NCBI RefSeq assembly: GCF_042767895.1
Contig: NC_091577.1
Span: 23,360,227-23,392,726, forward strand
Source: Penaeus vannamei
Lineage: Eukaryota > Arthropoda > Malacostraca > Decapoda > Penaeidae
Direction of reading: 5' to 3'
Length of the DNA stretch: 32,500 nucleotides
Below, piece after piece: positions 11,301 through 25,000 of this stretch. The translations under genes and the position numbers were made by a program. The notes beneath the pieces are model-generated. The model did not search any database. It was given only the letters and a program-made list of their open reading frames with translations, and was not told the origin of the DNA. Position 1 is the first letter of the stretch, and the number at the start of each line of letters is the position of its first letter.

Positions 11301-12581
11301 GGACATGAAGAACAAATACATCCATGTTCTTGTTTGTTCCTTGAAAGGCATTTCTCTCCTGCTCACCTACACCACCAGAAATACTCAGAAAAAGTCAGAT
11401 GTGATTGCATTGGTTCAGCCTCTTATCCAGAATCCCAAATTTTGGAAAATGTCAAAACACAAGCATTCAATGGTGAAAATAATTCCTGTGGTTTTGTGAA
11501 TTATTGGTCTGCCCTGGCACTAGGTTCTGTTTATATTGAATCATGATGTCTCAGAGTACTATGTGCTATTCTTTTCTTATCATTTAATATCATTTTGAAT
11601 TGATTTAAAGTGTATATCATTTATATTGATTTCCTCGGTTCTTTTGTTGTCTCAGCAAACAAAACAAAAAAAAATGGTCGCACAGGTAATATTCTGTGAA
11701 CTTGCAATTTCAGGTAAGAATTGCCTGGTTTTCAACACTGAGCAATATGTTTGAGTATGACTCTGGTCTCCTAAAATGCTACAGCGAAGAAGTGAGTCAT
11801 GTCATCCTCCCATCACTGGATGACCATGAAGGTGCTGTTTTACCACACATCTGGGTGGCTTTCCTGCACTTGTGTCTCATGTACCCGGTAGGTGATTTCT
11901 TTTGTTTTGTTTTGTTTTTCTCTCATAATGTTGGTATGGTAAGAGAATGGAGTCTTAGTGGGTAAAAACAAATATTTGGGTCAATGCCAGTGGCCAAATG
12001 AAATTAGATTTTGAAAAAGAGTGAATATAGAGATGCTCAAATTACATTAGGGGAAAGTTTATAGGCTTTAATCATGGTGTTACACAAAATAAATAGATGG
12101 GCATATTCATGTGACCTTAACCTTTGTTTACTCCTAGGCACTTTGGCACGAAGGGAACAACAAGTCAGTCTTTAACCGACTGTACTCCGTTCTGCGTGAC
12201 TGTGGTCGAGGAAGTGCAGCTGAGCTTTACCCTCATTTGTTGCCAATAATAAGCATCATACCAGAGGAAGCAGTAGGAGACAAAACAGCATTTTACATTG
12301 ACTTTTTCAGAGCATTGTCCACGGGGTATGTTTCAAAGATTACATCATGGATAGTCCTCCTATGTCAGTAGTTATTTATATAATTGTTTCTCTTCTGCCA
12401 CTTTCAGTGTCATAAAGTTCAAGCATAGTGAATCTTAACATAGTTGATTAGTTTTTGTGAATATGTTATTTATACTTATTCTGAAGACCAGGGGTTTCCA
12501 GCATTTTTATGCTATTTCTTGGTAAACTATGCAGCCACCACTGCAATGCTATGTGTACATACATGCACACATACATGCATA

Positions 12582-12669
<88 letters not shown>

Positions 12670-12735
12670 CATACATACATACATACATACATACATACAT
12701 ACATACATACATACATACATACATACATACATACA

Positions 12736-12769
<34 letters not shown>

Positions 12770-12800
12770 CATATATACATACTTACATACATACATACAG

Positions 12801-12892
<92 letters not shown>

Positions 12893-12942
12893 CATACATG
12901 TATACATACATACATATATACATACATACATATATACATACA

Positions 12943-12978
<36 letters not shown>

Positions 12979-13021
12979 CATACATACATATATACATGCA
13001 TATATACATACATATATACAT

Positions 13022-13072
<51 letters not shown>

Positions 13073-16000
13073 ATATATATAAAATATATATATAGAATAT
13101 ATAACTTATAGAATATATATAATATATATAGATAGATAGATAAATATATATTTATGTGTGTGTGTGTGTGTTTATGTAAATAGATAATGCATGGATCTTA
13201 ACACTCAAACTTTATATTTCCAGTTTGAACAAGAGCAGAATGTCTCTAAGCAGCAGGGACATCCATGCCATACTAAAGGCACTGTTCGAGTGCCTGAAAT
13301 ATGTCAGCATGAATAAAACTGATGCTTCACTTTGGGAAATTCTTATGAAATATCAGGTAAAACTGATCAAACACTTTATGCAGAAATCCTGTTATATATT
13401 TGATATGTAGGATTTTGGAGTTACTGGTTTTAATGGAATTCCTTTTTCAGATTATAGAACCACTCAAGTTATCCTTCAGCGACACACCAGCTCTAAGCAC
13501 CTCAAACCTTTATCGTGAAGTGTCAGAGCTCTTGCGGTTTTGGACATGGAAATCTCACACAGAAGAGAACCAGGAGGCTATAGGAAACCTTCTTGCACTG
13601 TTTTGGAAAAATTTTATCCCAGAATGTGAAACATGTATACAGAAAGGAAATGAAGCGACTCTCTCCAAAATGAAAGACTTCTTTACCATCCTACGGGACC
13701 CTGCATCCAAGTTCACCAGCAGAAGAGAAGGAGTCCGGTTTACAGATGAAAGCAAGAAAGTCAGTGTAGACATGAAAGAGGAGGAAGATAGTGCCAACCA
13801 AAAGAAGAAAGAGCAGGTGTTCTTGGAGCATGCTGCCAAAAATATTGCTCTACTCACTGTCACATGTCATGTTGCCTTTTTGGAAACCAAGAGTACGTCA
13901 GTATACAAAATCTTTGCCACCCTCTTGTCATCTTTCCCATCAGATAGAGTTTATACCTTGCTGTTGAACAAGCAGGATGAGGAAAAGGTCAGCAAACTAG
14001 AGCTAATGGAAGAGATCATCCAGCCTAAATTAGAAATTCAGAATCCATCTTTGGCAGAACACACTGTTGACATTTTCATGGGTGTGTATACACTCATGTC
14101 TCCAGAGGAGCAGAAGTTAGTCCTTCTTGAAAGCAAGGTTTGTGATACCTGATGAATTTTATCCATTTAGTTAGAATTTGCATATTTTTAGATATAGAAT
14201 TGAACATAAATAGAAGTTTTAAAGTGATAGAGTTATAGGAACAGACATATAGATTGTGGATTGACCTCTTTGTTGTTTTTAGTTATTTGTGCCATTTGCA
14301 TCATAATTTTTTGGATGTACCTAGTTTGAATTAATGTACTAAAGAAAAAAAATCCCATCTTCCTCATTCAAGGAATTTATTTACAAGCTGCTTCTCAGAC
14401 ACTACAGAGCCAGCTTGTGTAATGATTTCTTTCATGATTTCCAGATTTCTTGGTCTATAAGTGTTTTGCGACGGTTGCTAGAGAAGATGACAGAAAGGAG
14501 AGATACAGATCAAGTAGCAATGTCATGGCTTTTGTCAGCACAGCTGGGCAACCGACTTATTCAGCTAGTGGAACAGCTGTGTGGCTCCACCAAATCTAAG
14601 AGTGTTGCTCAGTATTCTCAGGATGAGGAACTTGTTACACTGTTCAACTTCGTGTTGAGTAATGGAAATAAGAAAGGTATTTACAGTTCTTGCTGGATTG
14701 TAGGTTGTTGATATCTTGAAGCCTTTGAGTATTATATATTTTTCTAGATTAAAAAAAAATATGGAGACATAAATCCAAGACCAAAGGGCAAAACATTATT
14801 CTAAAGGTGTATTTATAGGATCTTTATTTTTTTTCTTATCCAACAGACCACATCATTGCCATGGAATATGTATCCCAGATTCTCAAGAATCTAAGCTTCA
14901 ATCTAAAACTTGGTGAAGACTCAGAACCTGAAGACCAGATGGTGCAGTTGGTGGCTAATCTTGCCAGCCAGTTGTTCAGCAGCTATGTTTGTTGGCAAAC
15001 AACAGGAATACAAGAGTTCATGAGGTCCTTGTTTCTTCTGCAGTGTCAGTCATGGAAATCACTATCCGAGCAGACTGTTAGTACCCTTAAGTCTACCTTC
15101 CTGAAGGCTTTCAGTGGTCTTATTGCTTCATTAGTCAAGGAGGACTCAGCCAAGCTTCTTGAGGATGGAAGTTGTCTTAGGTCCACTCTCAAAGACATTA
15201 AGCAGATAATTATGGAGGATAAAAGTTCCTTCAATCTAACCATGAGGATGGCCATGCTTACAAAAAACCTCTTATCACTGGTATACGAGCAGGTGAAGAC
15301 ACAAGAAGTTTGTGGTATTATGTTGGACCACAGCATAATACAGGCTCTGCTAGAAATCCTGGCTCCAACAGAAGGCTGTTGGGTACAAATGGAGGAGCAA
15401 CTCTCCCCATTGTACATGGCTCCAGCTATACTACAGGGAAGCATAGCCTTTAGTGAGTTCCCATTCCCAAAGAAGATGCAGGAAACTGTAGTATGGGATC
15501 ATAAACACACAAGGATATCCATGTTCTTCTGTGATCTGTTGCTCTTTGTGTGTAAGCAAAAGAATGCTGAGGTCTTAGAGGAGGAGGAGGAAGTCTCGCT
15601 GGGTCAATATACACACCTTGTGGTTTCAGCTCTTCACTCAGCATGCCATGCCACTGTAGTGCAGGAACTGTACAATGCTCTCAGTAATGTAAGTATGATT
15701 CCTATCACAAAGTGGTATAATTTAGAATATAGTACTTGTGTAATGCAATACTAGTATATTGAATTTATCAAAAGAGATGATCATATAGAGAAAAGAGAAA
15801 GAAGTTAACCTTTCACTTTTCAGAACAAGCCTTAGGGAGCTACATAAAACATGGTAGCTCTTATCAAATCAATATTTCACAAGAATATCTAATTTTTCTG
15901 TACATAACAGCACTCGGTGTCAGATGATGTAAAGGCTGGTACCACAAAACTAAATGACGACATGGGAGCATTGTTGAAGCTGTTAAATCAAGGCAACAAG

Positions 16001-19000
16001 CGGCTTATTACCAAACAGATACGAGACAGGTAATGTAAAAGGAGATTGTACTGTGACCATAGATATTACCATGGTGGGAAGTTGATTTTGTTGACATTTG
16101 AAAGATATGATAACTCCAAGTTCTTCAGAAGTCATTATCATCAGTACTTCTCACAATAGTACTTTCTTCTTCATAGGGAGTTGTGCATATTGTTTAGAAG
16201 ATTTATGTTAATATATGTAAGTTTAGTTTGTTGATGGTCTTCACACATAGCTGGCTCCATAAATACTTAACCACCAATGAGTCAGTTACTAGTACAACCT
16301 GTCTCACCTGTTGACCTTTTTCCTTGATTTCAGAAATATTTTCTTTATCCATATATTACTGTTAGTAATGTTTACTCATTGGATCAGATGTCTTGCATCC
16401 CACGTAGCCCAAAATCCAGGCATGAGTAGTACATGAGTGGCAACTCTCCTGGTTGTGTGGTTTGTTGGCCCACCCTACACAAACACATATGTACAGTCAA
16501 GACTCATACTTCCCCTCAATGTTATATCATTTTTTGCATAAGTGTTTTTTGTTTTTTTGGTTTTTGTCATATTCCAAGGCTTATATTTGTCATTTAATAT
16601 ACTTTATCAAGATGGTAATAGACTATTTTCCTTACGCACACACCATTATCTCCCAAGATAGTCTATAATTCTCTGCAATAACAGTAACAATGAGTAACTT
16701 TTTGTTATGTGTGTCTTTTTTGTGTTTTGGTAATAGTCAGTATCCTGTTGTCCACCCTGCACAGCCAGTCATGGCGGTCAGAAATAGAATGCTGAGCATG
16801 CAAATAGTGTCCTCCCAGAGCCCTTCCTAAATTCCCACTGAGACTAATGCACTCATACCAAGTCATTACTGCCAAAATTCTCTTGACAGCATCTTCCCAT
16901 ATTCAGATTACTCAGCCCTCAGCCAAGTTTTTTGTGATGTGATGGTCGCATCCCCCAGATCCAAGAGCTTGATAACAATAATAACACCATATATATTGAT
17001 AGCATTCTCAAGGCCTACTAATTGATTCTTTGGTGGCAAAGCACTTGGAGATGTGTGTGTAGAGACATTTCACAAATTACTGTAGTGAACCCTACATTTT
17101 TGCAATGGCATTAGGGGGGTGGGAAAAATGTGGCATTTTAAAATCAGTATTTATCCCTTGCCAATCATAGGTATGCAGGATAAATTAATAAATTCTGTAT
17201 AATCTTCATTATCTAGTGTTAATAGCTTAACTGTAATTTCTCATGACTTAAAACAGGTGTAGTGACGGAAGCAGTGCTTGGTGTGTGACACTTGTAAAAG
17301 TTCTAAATATTTGGATGAAAGCAGAGGATGTCAACATTATGCGATTGTTGAATGGCATTGAGGAATCTGCTCTTGGATACATAGCAACTAAACAGGTGAT
17401 TCACCATATCAGCATGTTGGCAATAACTGGATTTTATATTCTTTATATTCTAATTCTGTATTAATTTTGCATGATATATGAGATGGTCCTCTTGCAGATT
17501 TCATTAATAATTATCCCTTTGTATTTGCAGTCACTCCTGCCTTTGCTGCCAAATGAACCCCTGATGGACATTTTAGCAGAGGAGATGGGGAAACTTAGTA
17601 GCCTAGAGGATAGTCCCTACTTGGCTACCCCATGTATCTCACTCATTACAACAGCTTTGAGTCACGTGCCTTCCACTGTCACAAAAGATGTCATCGGCTC
17701 CTTATTCTCTGTGCTGACACAGTGGAGAGAAAATGCTGATAATATATTCCTATATGCAACGTAAGTCAATCTATAGAAGAATGATAGTTTTGTCTCCTGT
17801 ATTTACAAAATTTATGTGTTAATCTAGAATTAGATCCTCCTTTGATTATCATAGGTTAGAAACTTCCAAATATTTTTTGTTGCTGAGACTTTAATTTCTG
17901 TCTTTTCATTACTAAGTTGTTTTTTAACAACTGCAGGTAATTCATGAGAAGAAATAAGATCAGGAGGTATTATTTACCGTTGAAAAATTGTATTCATTGT
18001 CTGATTCTCACTCTTTCAGGGATATCTCAGGAATGGCATGGGAGGATGTAGTGTTTACGTGTTCACTGGTTCGACTGGTGACTGTCTTGGTGAATAGACA
18101 CTCTATACACCTTGAGGCTCAGCATTGGGATTTCATCCTTTGTTCTCTGTGCTCTTGGGCTCAGTCACTTGAAGAATCCAGATTGGTGAGATTGAGAAAT
18201 TTGTTTGGTTATACCTGTACACTTGTATACCCATAGTTTGTGTTAACCCATTGGATCCATGATTGTCATATCCTGGGAAATTTTGATACAGCATAATATG
18301 AACCTTGTAAAAGGGCAAACAGCAAGAAATATATATGCAGAAAAAGATATTGTCTAATAAGACCACACACAATTATTTGCGTGGGTCTGGTCTACATGTC
18401 ACACATCTGGGAGAGTCAGCACTTGTGTGACTCTCCCAGATGGATTTTAGTCTGTGTGTGGGCTGTGAGGCAAGTGGATCCAATGGATTATTATAAATAC
18501 ATTGGTATATACAGATGTATTTAAGTATATGTTGGTTCATTTTTATATAAAAAGATAATGTATCTTTCATATAATTACAATGTATTGCTCTTTTTTAAGT
18601 GTGTATCATTATTTTGACAGATAATGCCCTAGGGTTTTAGACATGAAAAGAAAAGGAAGATAATAATAGTAACTTTTTTTTCTCCCATATTCACAGAGCA
18701 TTAGTGTAGAGACAGTGTCAGGAACATTCACTTGTGCAGTGAGCAAGTGCGCAGGATGTGTCAGTGAGGTGATGGAAAATCTGAAAGCTAATCCTGACCT
18801 CCAGAAGTCCTATCCCCCCAACCTCCTGGAGGACTGGAAGGAGTTCTTTTCTGCTTCGATATATAATTCCCTTTTACCTATTTTCATAGAAGTTGCTGGT
18901 GAGTATTGTTGACGTAAGAAGGTCAGATCTCTGGATTTTCTTTTGTAGATAGATGACAGGTGTGCTTAAAGCCCATAAACATGTATTTGCTGTAGTGGAG

Positions 19001-22000
19001 AGAATTACCTCCTTTTTTATTTCTTATTATTTTTATTTTTATTCTTATGATGATTTAGAATTGACAGTCTTATTTGATTATTTATTTAGACAACATTTTT
19101 AGTTTTTCATTTGATTGTTTCTTTCTTTCATAGATATAGAAGTAAATATGATTATTCAGTATTAAGTTCAGAATTGAATGCTGCAGTGTACTGGTTCAGA
19201 TACATTGTTATGCTGAAGCAATGACAATCAGCCAGTGTGCTTTCACATACAAATCATGTTTTGTATCTTTTGATGTATAGTACTTATACACCAATGTAAA
19301 AAATGCATGTGCTCTTAGACATCATTCTATATATGTACCTCCTATTTAACAAATAAGGTTTAGGCCTTTAGGTTTTCATTGATTTCATATTCTTTAATAC
19401 TGTTAGTCATACTGTTATTTACAAATGTTATATCCATGTATCCATTTTATTTTAGAGTAATAAAACCCTGGTATTTTGTTTGTTGCAAAATCACGCTGAA
19501 TAATTCAGTTAGTGTCTGCATTAGAGTCAAATCCTAATCCCTTACCCAGAGGTAAGGCTGTTATGATCATATAGTTATATATCTGTACAAAGTTAGAGGC
19601 ATCTGCATATAGTACCATTGATTTAAATTTGATTATCTTTTTCAGCCTCTTACAACACAACACCAACAGTAATTCTTTATGGAGTATGCCGAGCCCTTTG
19701 TATTGGTGTGTGCCGAGCAGGAACTGATGAGTTAGCTAACCACACATTGCCAGCACTCTTTAATGCTGATGATGCTGAAGCTGATCTCAAGCTACCAGAT
19801 TCAGAGCAGGTGTGTAAATGAATGGAAGTTATTTTATTTTAATATTTATGGCAATTATCAGTTTGGAATAGGAAGTTTTCTTTTATAAGATGACATTCAT
19901 GGTGGCCTAGTATCCAACCTACTACCTGCCTTCCATTAACTCATCGGATCCTGGTACTTTGCAGCATACTTGTACCAAAATCTTAGCATTAGGCTTCAAT
20001 GAATGGTGACTTTCCTGGATGTGTGGCTTGTAATCCCTAACCACACAAATACTCGCATATGATATTAAGACACCTTGCCTCATCTTTGTGGTGATCGATG
20101 CATTTTTGCCGTTTTTATGAGGTCTATATTTTGTTATAACAAGGAGACTCCATATATTCTCTCATTAAGTAGCTTTGTGTTTTTTTTTTTTTTCTTTTCT
20201 TTTCTTTTATTCAGTTTTATATAAAATACCCAATACACTAGCAATAGTGATCAGGAAGAGGAATAGGCATGATTGGAGAGTAAACTCCACCTTGTGGACC
20301 AGTGGAAATCCTGCAGGAGCTCATGAATGAGCCTCTTCTTGAAGGCCCATTATGTCATTCTTACTCCAATTGCTTTGTGCACTCTTGACAAGCCATCCCC
20401 ATCATCTGACATTTGCAACAATTTCCCATTAGGAAACATACCCATCACCAGCCTTTCAGAAAAAAAAATCCATGACAAGACATTCCTATTACCTGCCCCT
20501 TTGCTAATTTTTTTCATGACAATACGTTCAGTTGTTTTCTCTGCCTCTGCAAAGATATGCTAACCATATCTCAGGAGGCAGGCCAGTGGCTCTTCTCCAG
20601 TGTCCTACAACCTCATCTTTCCATTTAGCAATGGATGAAAATAATTTGTACGTGTTCAGTGTGTGGTGGCCATGTTTATTAGTGCCTACTGTGTAAATAG
20701 CTCTTTCCCAAAAGGGATTACACAAAATCTTGCCTTTGCACCCGACTTTTCAGCACCACCTCAGTGATATTCTCCTGTTGTCTACCTCATCCTCTAAGTT
20801 GGACATTGAATCTCTTCAAGGCAAGCAGTGGCACCTGCCTCTCTGATTTGCATGTTTTTACAATAAAGTTCTTGTGTGAAGTCAGTCCAGCCCACACTGC
20901 CCTTTACTCTTTATTAATCCAGGGGCATCATTTCAGCTTTTTCTAGGGGGGCAAGGTTGGCAAGCAATCTGAGCACAATCAGTTTCCAATCTGCTTTGAA
21001 CACCCCAGAGAATTTTTTTTTTAATAGTTATTCTCAGAGTATTTCTAAGCTACTACCAGAGTTATATATGTGCAAATTAAGGAAAAATAATTGTAAGAGT
21101 GTAGCCCTTGGATGAGGAGGAGCAATTACCTCCCCAGCCACCCTCTTGCCCAATTGATACCCCTGCCCCAGTGATCCAGATAAGGTAACCATCATGTCAT
21201 GAAAAAATTTGGCTTGAGGGGCAGGTAACATGAACATGCCATCATTTGGATAAGGGCCGGGGTGACGGGAACTTGCCATCATGAGAATTCCACCTGAAAG
21301 CAGGGGTGATAGGAATGACTCGCCACAATTGCAAACGGCTATAGGAGGCATGACTGGAAGAGTGCCAGCTCCAGGGAGGACATTATTTCTATGCTCAGGC
21401 TCCTATTCCTGCCCACTATGACCAGTAGCACAGGTTGTATTATGTGATATTGAATATATATTTTTTTAATTGAAACTAACGCAACTAACGATCTGGAGAA
21501 AGCAAATCTAATGACAAATATAAACACTGGAAAATTAAAAAAAAAAAACGTTTATGAGAGAGAGAAAGAGAGAGAGAGAGAGAGAATAACATTGCAGTGG
21601 GGAAACACTGGGTCTTGGCACCACACACAAATGTTCATATGCACCCGGCCTACAAGCCACACACTCGTCAGAGTGGCCACTTAAGTAAGCCTAATGCCCA
21701 TATTTTAGCTGACGTGTGGTCAGTGAAGCATCAGGATCCAAGGGGTTAAAGTATAGTTCTAACTGAGGATTAGCAAGTGGTTGATGTGATATGGTGATGA
21801 TGTAATATTAGGCACTAGTATGAAACTCCATGTTTCCCTTGCTTTTACCAAAGGTCTTCAGCTTCACTAATATCAAAAGAAAACTAGATTTTTTTACATT
21901 TTCTTAAAGGCTCTTACCTTTAGTAATTCAATTAAAATATCAGTAAATGAGACATCTGTCAAAATGCAAATATTACAAATGTTAAACTTGGGTTATTTTC

Positions 22001-25000
22001 ACAGATTCTGCTGAACCATCTTGCCCCTTTGCTTGTGTGTTCTCATCCACCCACACAATATGCAGCCTACAGTATGCTCAGCACAGCACTCCCAGGCATC
22101 ATGGAGCAGTGGGAGAAGAACAAGACTGTAATTAAAGAAGAAGAAGACATTTCTCAGCGACCTCTGCCATATGCCATAACCAGGTGTATTATGGAGGTAA
22201 GAAAATATGCCAGCTGTGAAGAATGCATTTTGGGAAATAATATTGTGCAGTCTTGCCTTTCTATTCCTTCTTGTTCATATAGACACATGAATATACATCA
22301 GTTAGTGTATATTTATGATGGGAATTGTGTTTATGCTTTTCATCATTGTATATTCCCTGTTTGGAATTTTTGATGGTGTTACCTTCCCTTTCTATTTTTG
22401 CCATTTGTTTCAGTGTGGCAGCATTGTAGAGGCATCCCTAGCAGACAAGGAAATGGGTGATGAGTGTATTGTGGTTCCATACACAGATAGCCACATATAC
22501 ATTGCTGGCTACCTGCTGGCTTGGAGGCTTGCTCTGAATGCCCTTACTCATGCTTCAGACGCCAACCAACACCAGTACTCTGCTTACTTTAGGTATGTGG
22601 TAACATAAATTATTTGTATCTAGTGTTCTGTTGTAATGTTGGCTATGGAAGTAAATCATACATTTAGGAATAAGATGTGTTTGAAGAGAAGAAAATGATA
22701 AGAACAGATGAAAATAAAAGAAGTTCTCTGTTTTGATATCCCTTTCTATTTATTGAAAAATGCTTTTCAGAGGTGTATTGGTGTGCACATGAATAGCGAT
22801 CTAGAGAGTTCATGTTTATGAGCGGAAATAAAATTGATCGATATACTCCTATTTCACCTTGATAACATATTTGATATTTTCCCCTCATTTATCTTTGCAG
22901 ACAGTCAAATCTCTTGCAAAAATTGTTATGCAACCTCTTCAAGTTGATGCCCCGAGCTCCTCTGGTCGAAAGGGTGAAGCAAGACAATGGAAAGGAGGAT
23001 AAGGTGCCATCAACTATGTTCAGCACGGAACTCCACATTAACCCTACAAGTGAGGAAAAATAGAGATGGTGATGTAGGCATAGTTAAAGTTATTTTATTT
23101 CTAATTGTAAATATATGATGTAGGCATACTTGAAGTTATTTTAGATTTATGTGTAAAATGTCCTTGACTCACTTTTTATCATCATTATAATCAAGTCTAA
23201 GATGCATTTGATAGGTTAGTGATTATGGACTAGCTGGTGGTACCAATTATTTAATAAATGACAGGTTGGTACTGATAATTATTTGAAAGACAGTGATATT
23301 ATTTACACAGGTTGCAATCAGTCAGCCATCACCAACAATTTATGTGCTCTCTTGCCTGAATACATAAAAAGTCTGGTAGAAATTACGTTTTTCCCCTTTT
23401 GCATATTTTTTTCTTGTGGACGTACTAAATGTTCTTGAAAGTTATATGTTGTGTAATGAATCTGAACCCAATTTTCATTTTTTTAGTGGCTATGAGGGAA
23501 TGAGATCTTTCATGAGTAGAGAATTAACCCTACACTCATGTGGCCTAAGTTTCTGTGTATCAATTATTCCGGCAACTACTAGTACCTGTCTAGCTTTTCT
23601 GGCAAGATGTTTGCTATACAAACCTGGACTGTCCACTTGCTTGCTAGAGTGAGTCATGATATGTATACATGTTTCCCATCAAAATGGTAGGTTAGGTTAG
23701 GTTAGGTTATATCCGTTTCCTGGCGAGCCTGTCAGGAAGGGGATATAATAGGAGTTTCTTGGGGAAAGAAATTACAATTTTATTAATAAATAGAATATTA
23801 AAAATGTGGAGAATTTGCTTATGAAATCAAATCTGTCCATACTAAATATTTTTTCTCTGTTTGTTTCTCCAGCCAAAGTAACTTCAAGGCTTGTAGCTCA
23901 TCTAGCATGCAAGGTCTATTATGATTGCACAAGCCGTATCCCTGCGGCCGTAAGACAGTGGTTCATAAGCTTGGAGAGACATTTCCAGCAAGTTGTTGAC
24001 CCCTTCACTGCTACATATGTATCTCCCTTGTTGATCGCACAAGAAATGGCAGCTGTAAGCAATTCATTTATGAAATTTGATAATATGACGGTAAGTAGAG
24101 ATTGTCCTGACACTATTTAAATTGTAGGCATTTCTTTTAATGAAACTGATCAGCCCTTTGTCTTTCTTAGCATCCTTTTCATCTTAATTATTTTCAGTAA
24201 TTTGCTATCGATTCTCATTTACCTAAATATTAAACTTTATTTTAAATTGCCATTTAACATGATTGTCAGTTAACACTGATATTTATTTGTGACCAGATCT
24301 TTTTTACTACTTTGCATACTTGCATAATAATAATGATTCAAACTTATGTCGTACATTTGTTTTTACCTACAAGTATTTTTACAGCTCAAATTTTTCAAAA
24401 TAGTATTTACTTTTTTTTTTTGAGCCAGGGCTATCTGCATTACAGCAAATATTTTGAATTACTAAAATACACATATCCTTTTAGCCTACATTTAGCAATA
24501 TCTAAAGACGTGAAAAATTATAAACTAAATTATTAAGTGTTTATGAAGATTTAAGTGAAGAAAATGGATATGTCAGAATTAACTTGCATGATTTATCTTC
24601 CACCCATAGGTGAAAGCTCGCACAGGTGCAAGGGAAGTGGTGGCCACATACACCATAGATGAGGCTAGCATGGAGATAGTTCTCCGAATGGCACCCAACC
24701 ATCCTTTGTCCACCATTGTTGTTGAGGACCACCGAAGACTTGGAGTTTCAGTTGCTCAGTGGCGAAATTGGTTGCTTGGGGTAAGCATTTAATCTCATTT
24801 GATATTGTCTATTTATTGTCTGCCATATTGATAATCACAGGTGATCTGATGGTACCCTGACATACCTTTACTATCTTACTTTCAGCTAAACACAATGCTT
24901 TCCCACCGCAACACGCCTCTAATGCAGTCTCTAGCCTTCTGGAAGAAGAATGTGGACCAGAAGTTTGAGGGCATTGAGGAATGTTATATTTGCTACTATG

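Noticed and set aside
12444..13111. Open frames of 160-207 codons on both strands made of Tyr-Ile/Thr-His repeats
   Set aside because: They are translations of the TA/TACA microsatellite in LTN1 intron 8 and have no protein character.
21034..21351. 105-codon minus-strand open frame in LTN1 intron 18
   Set aside because: It lies in one arm of the inverted repeat element. The other arm does not preserve the frame and no family is recognisable.
23416..23652. 78-codon plus-strand open frame in LTN1 intron 21
   Set aside because: Exons 21 and 22 join cleanly without it, listerin has no matching insert, and nothing in it is recognisable.
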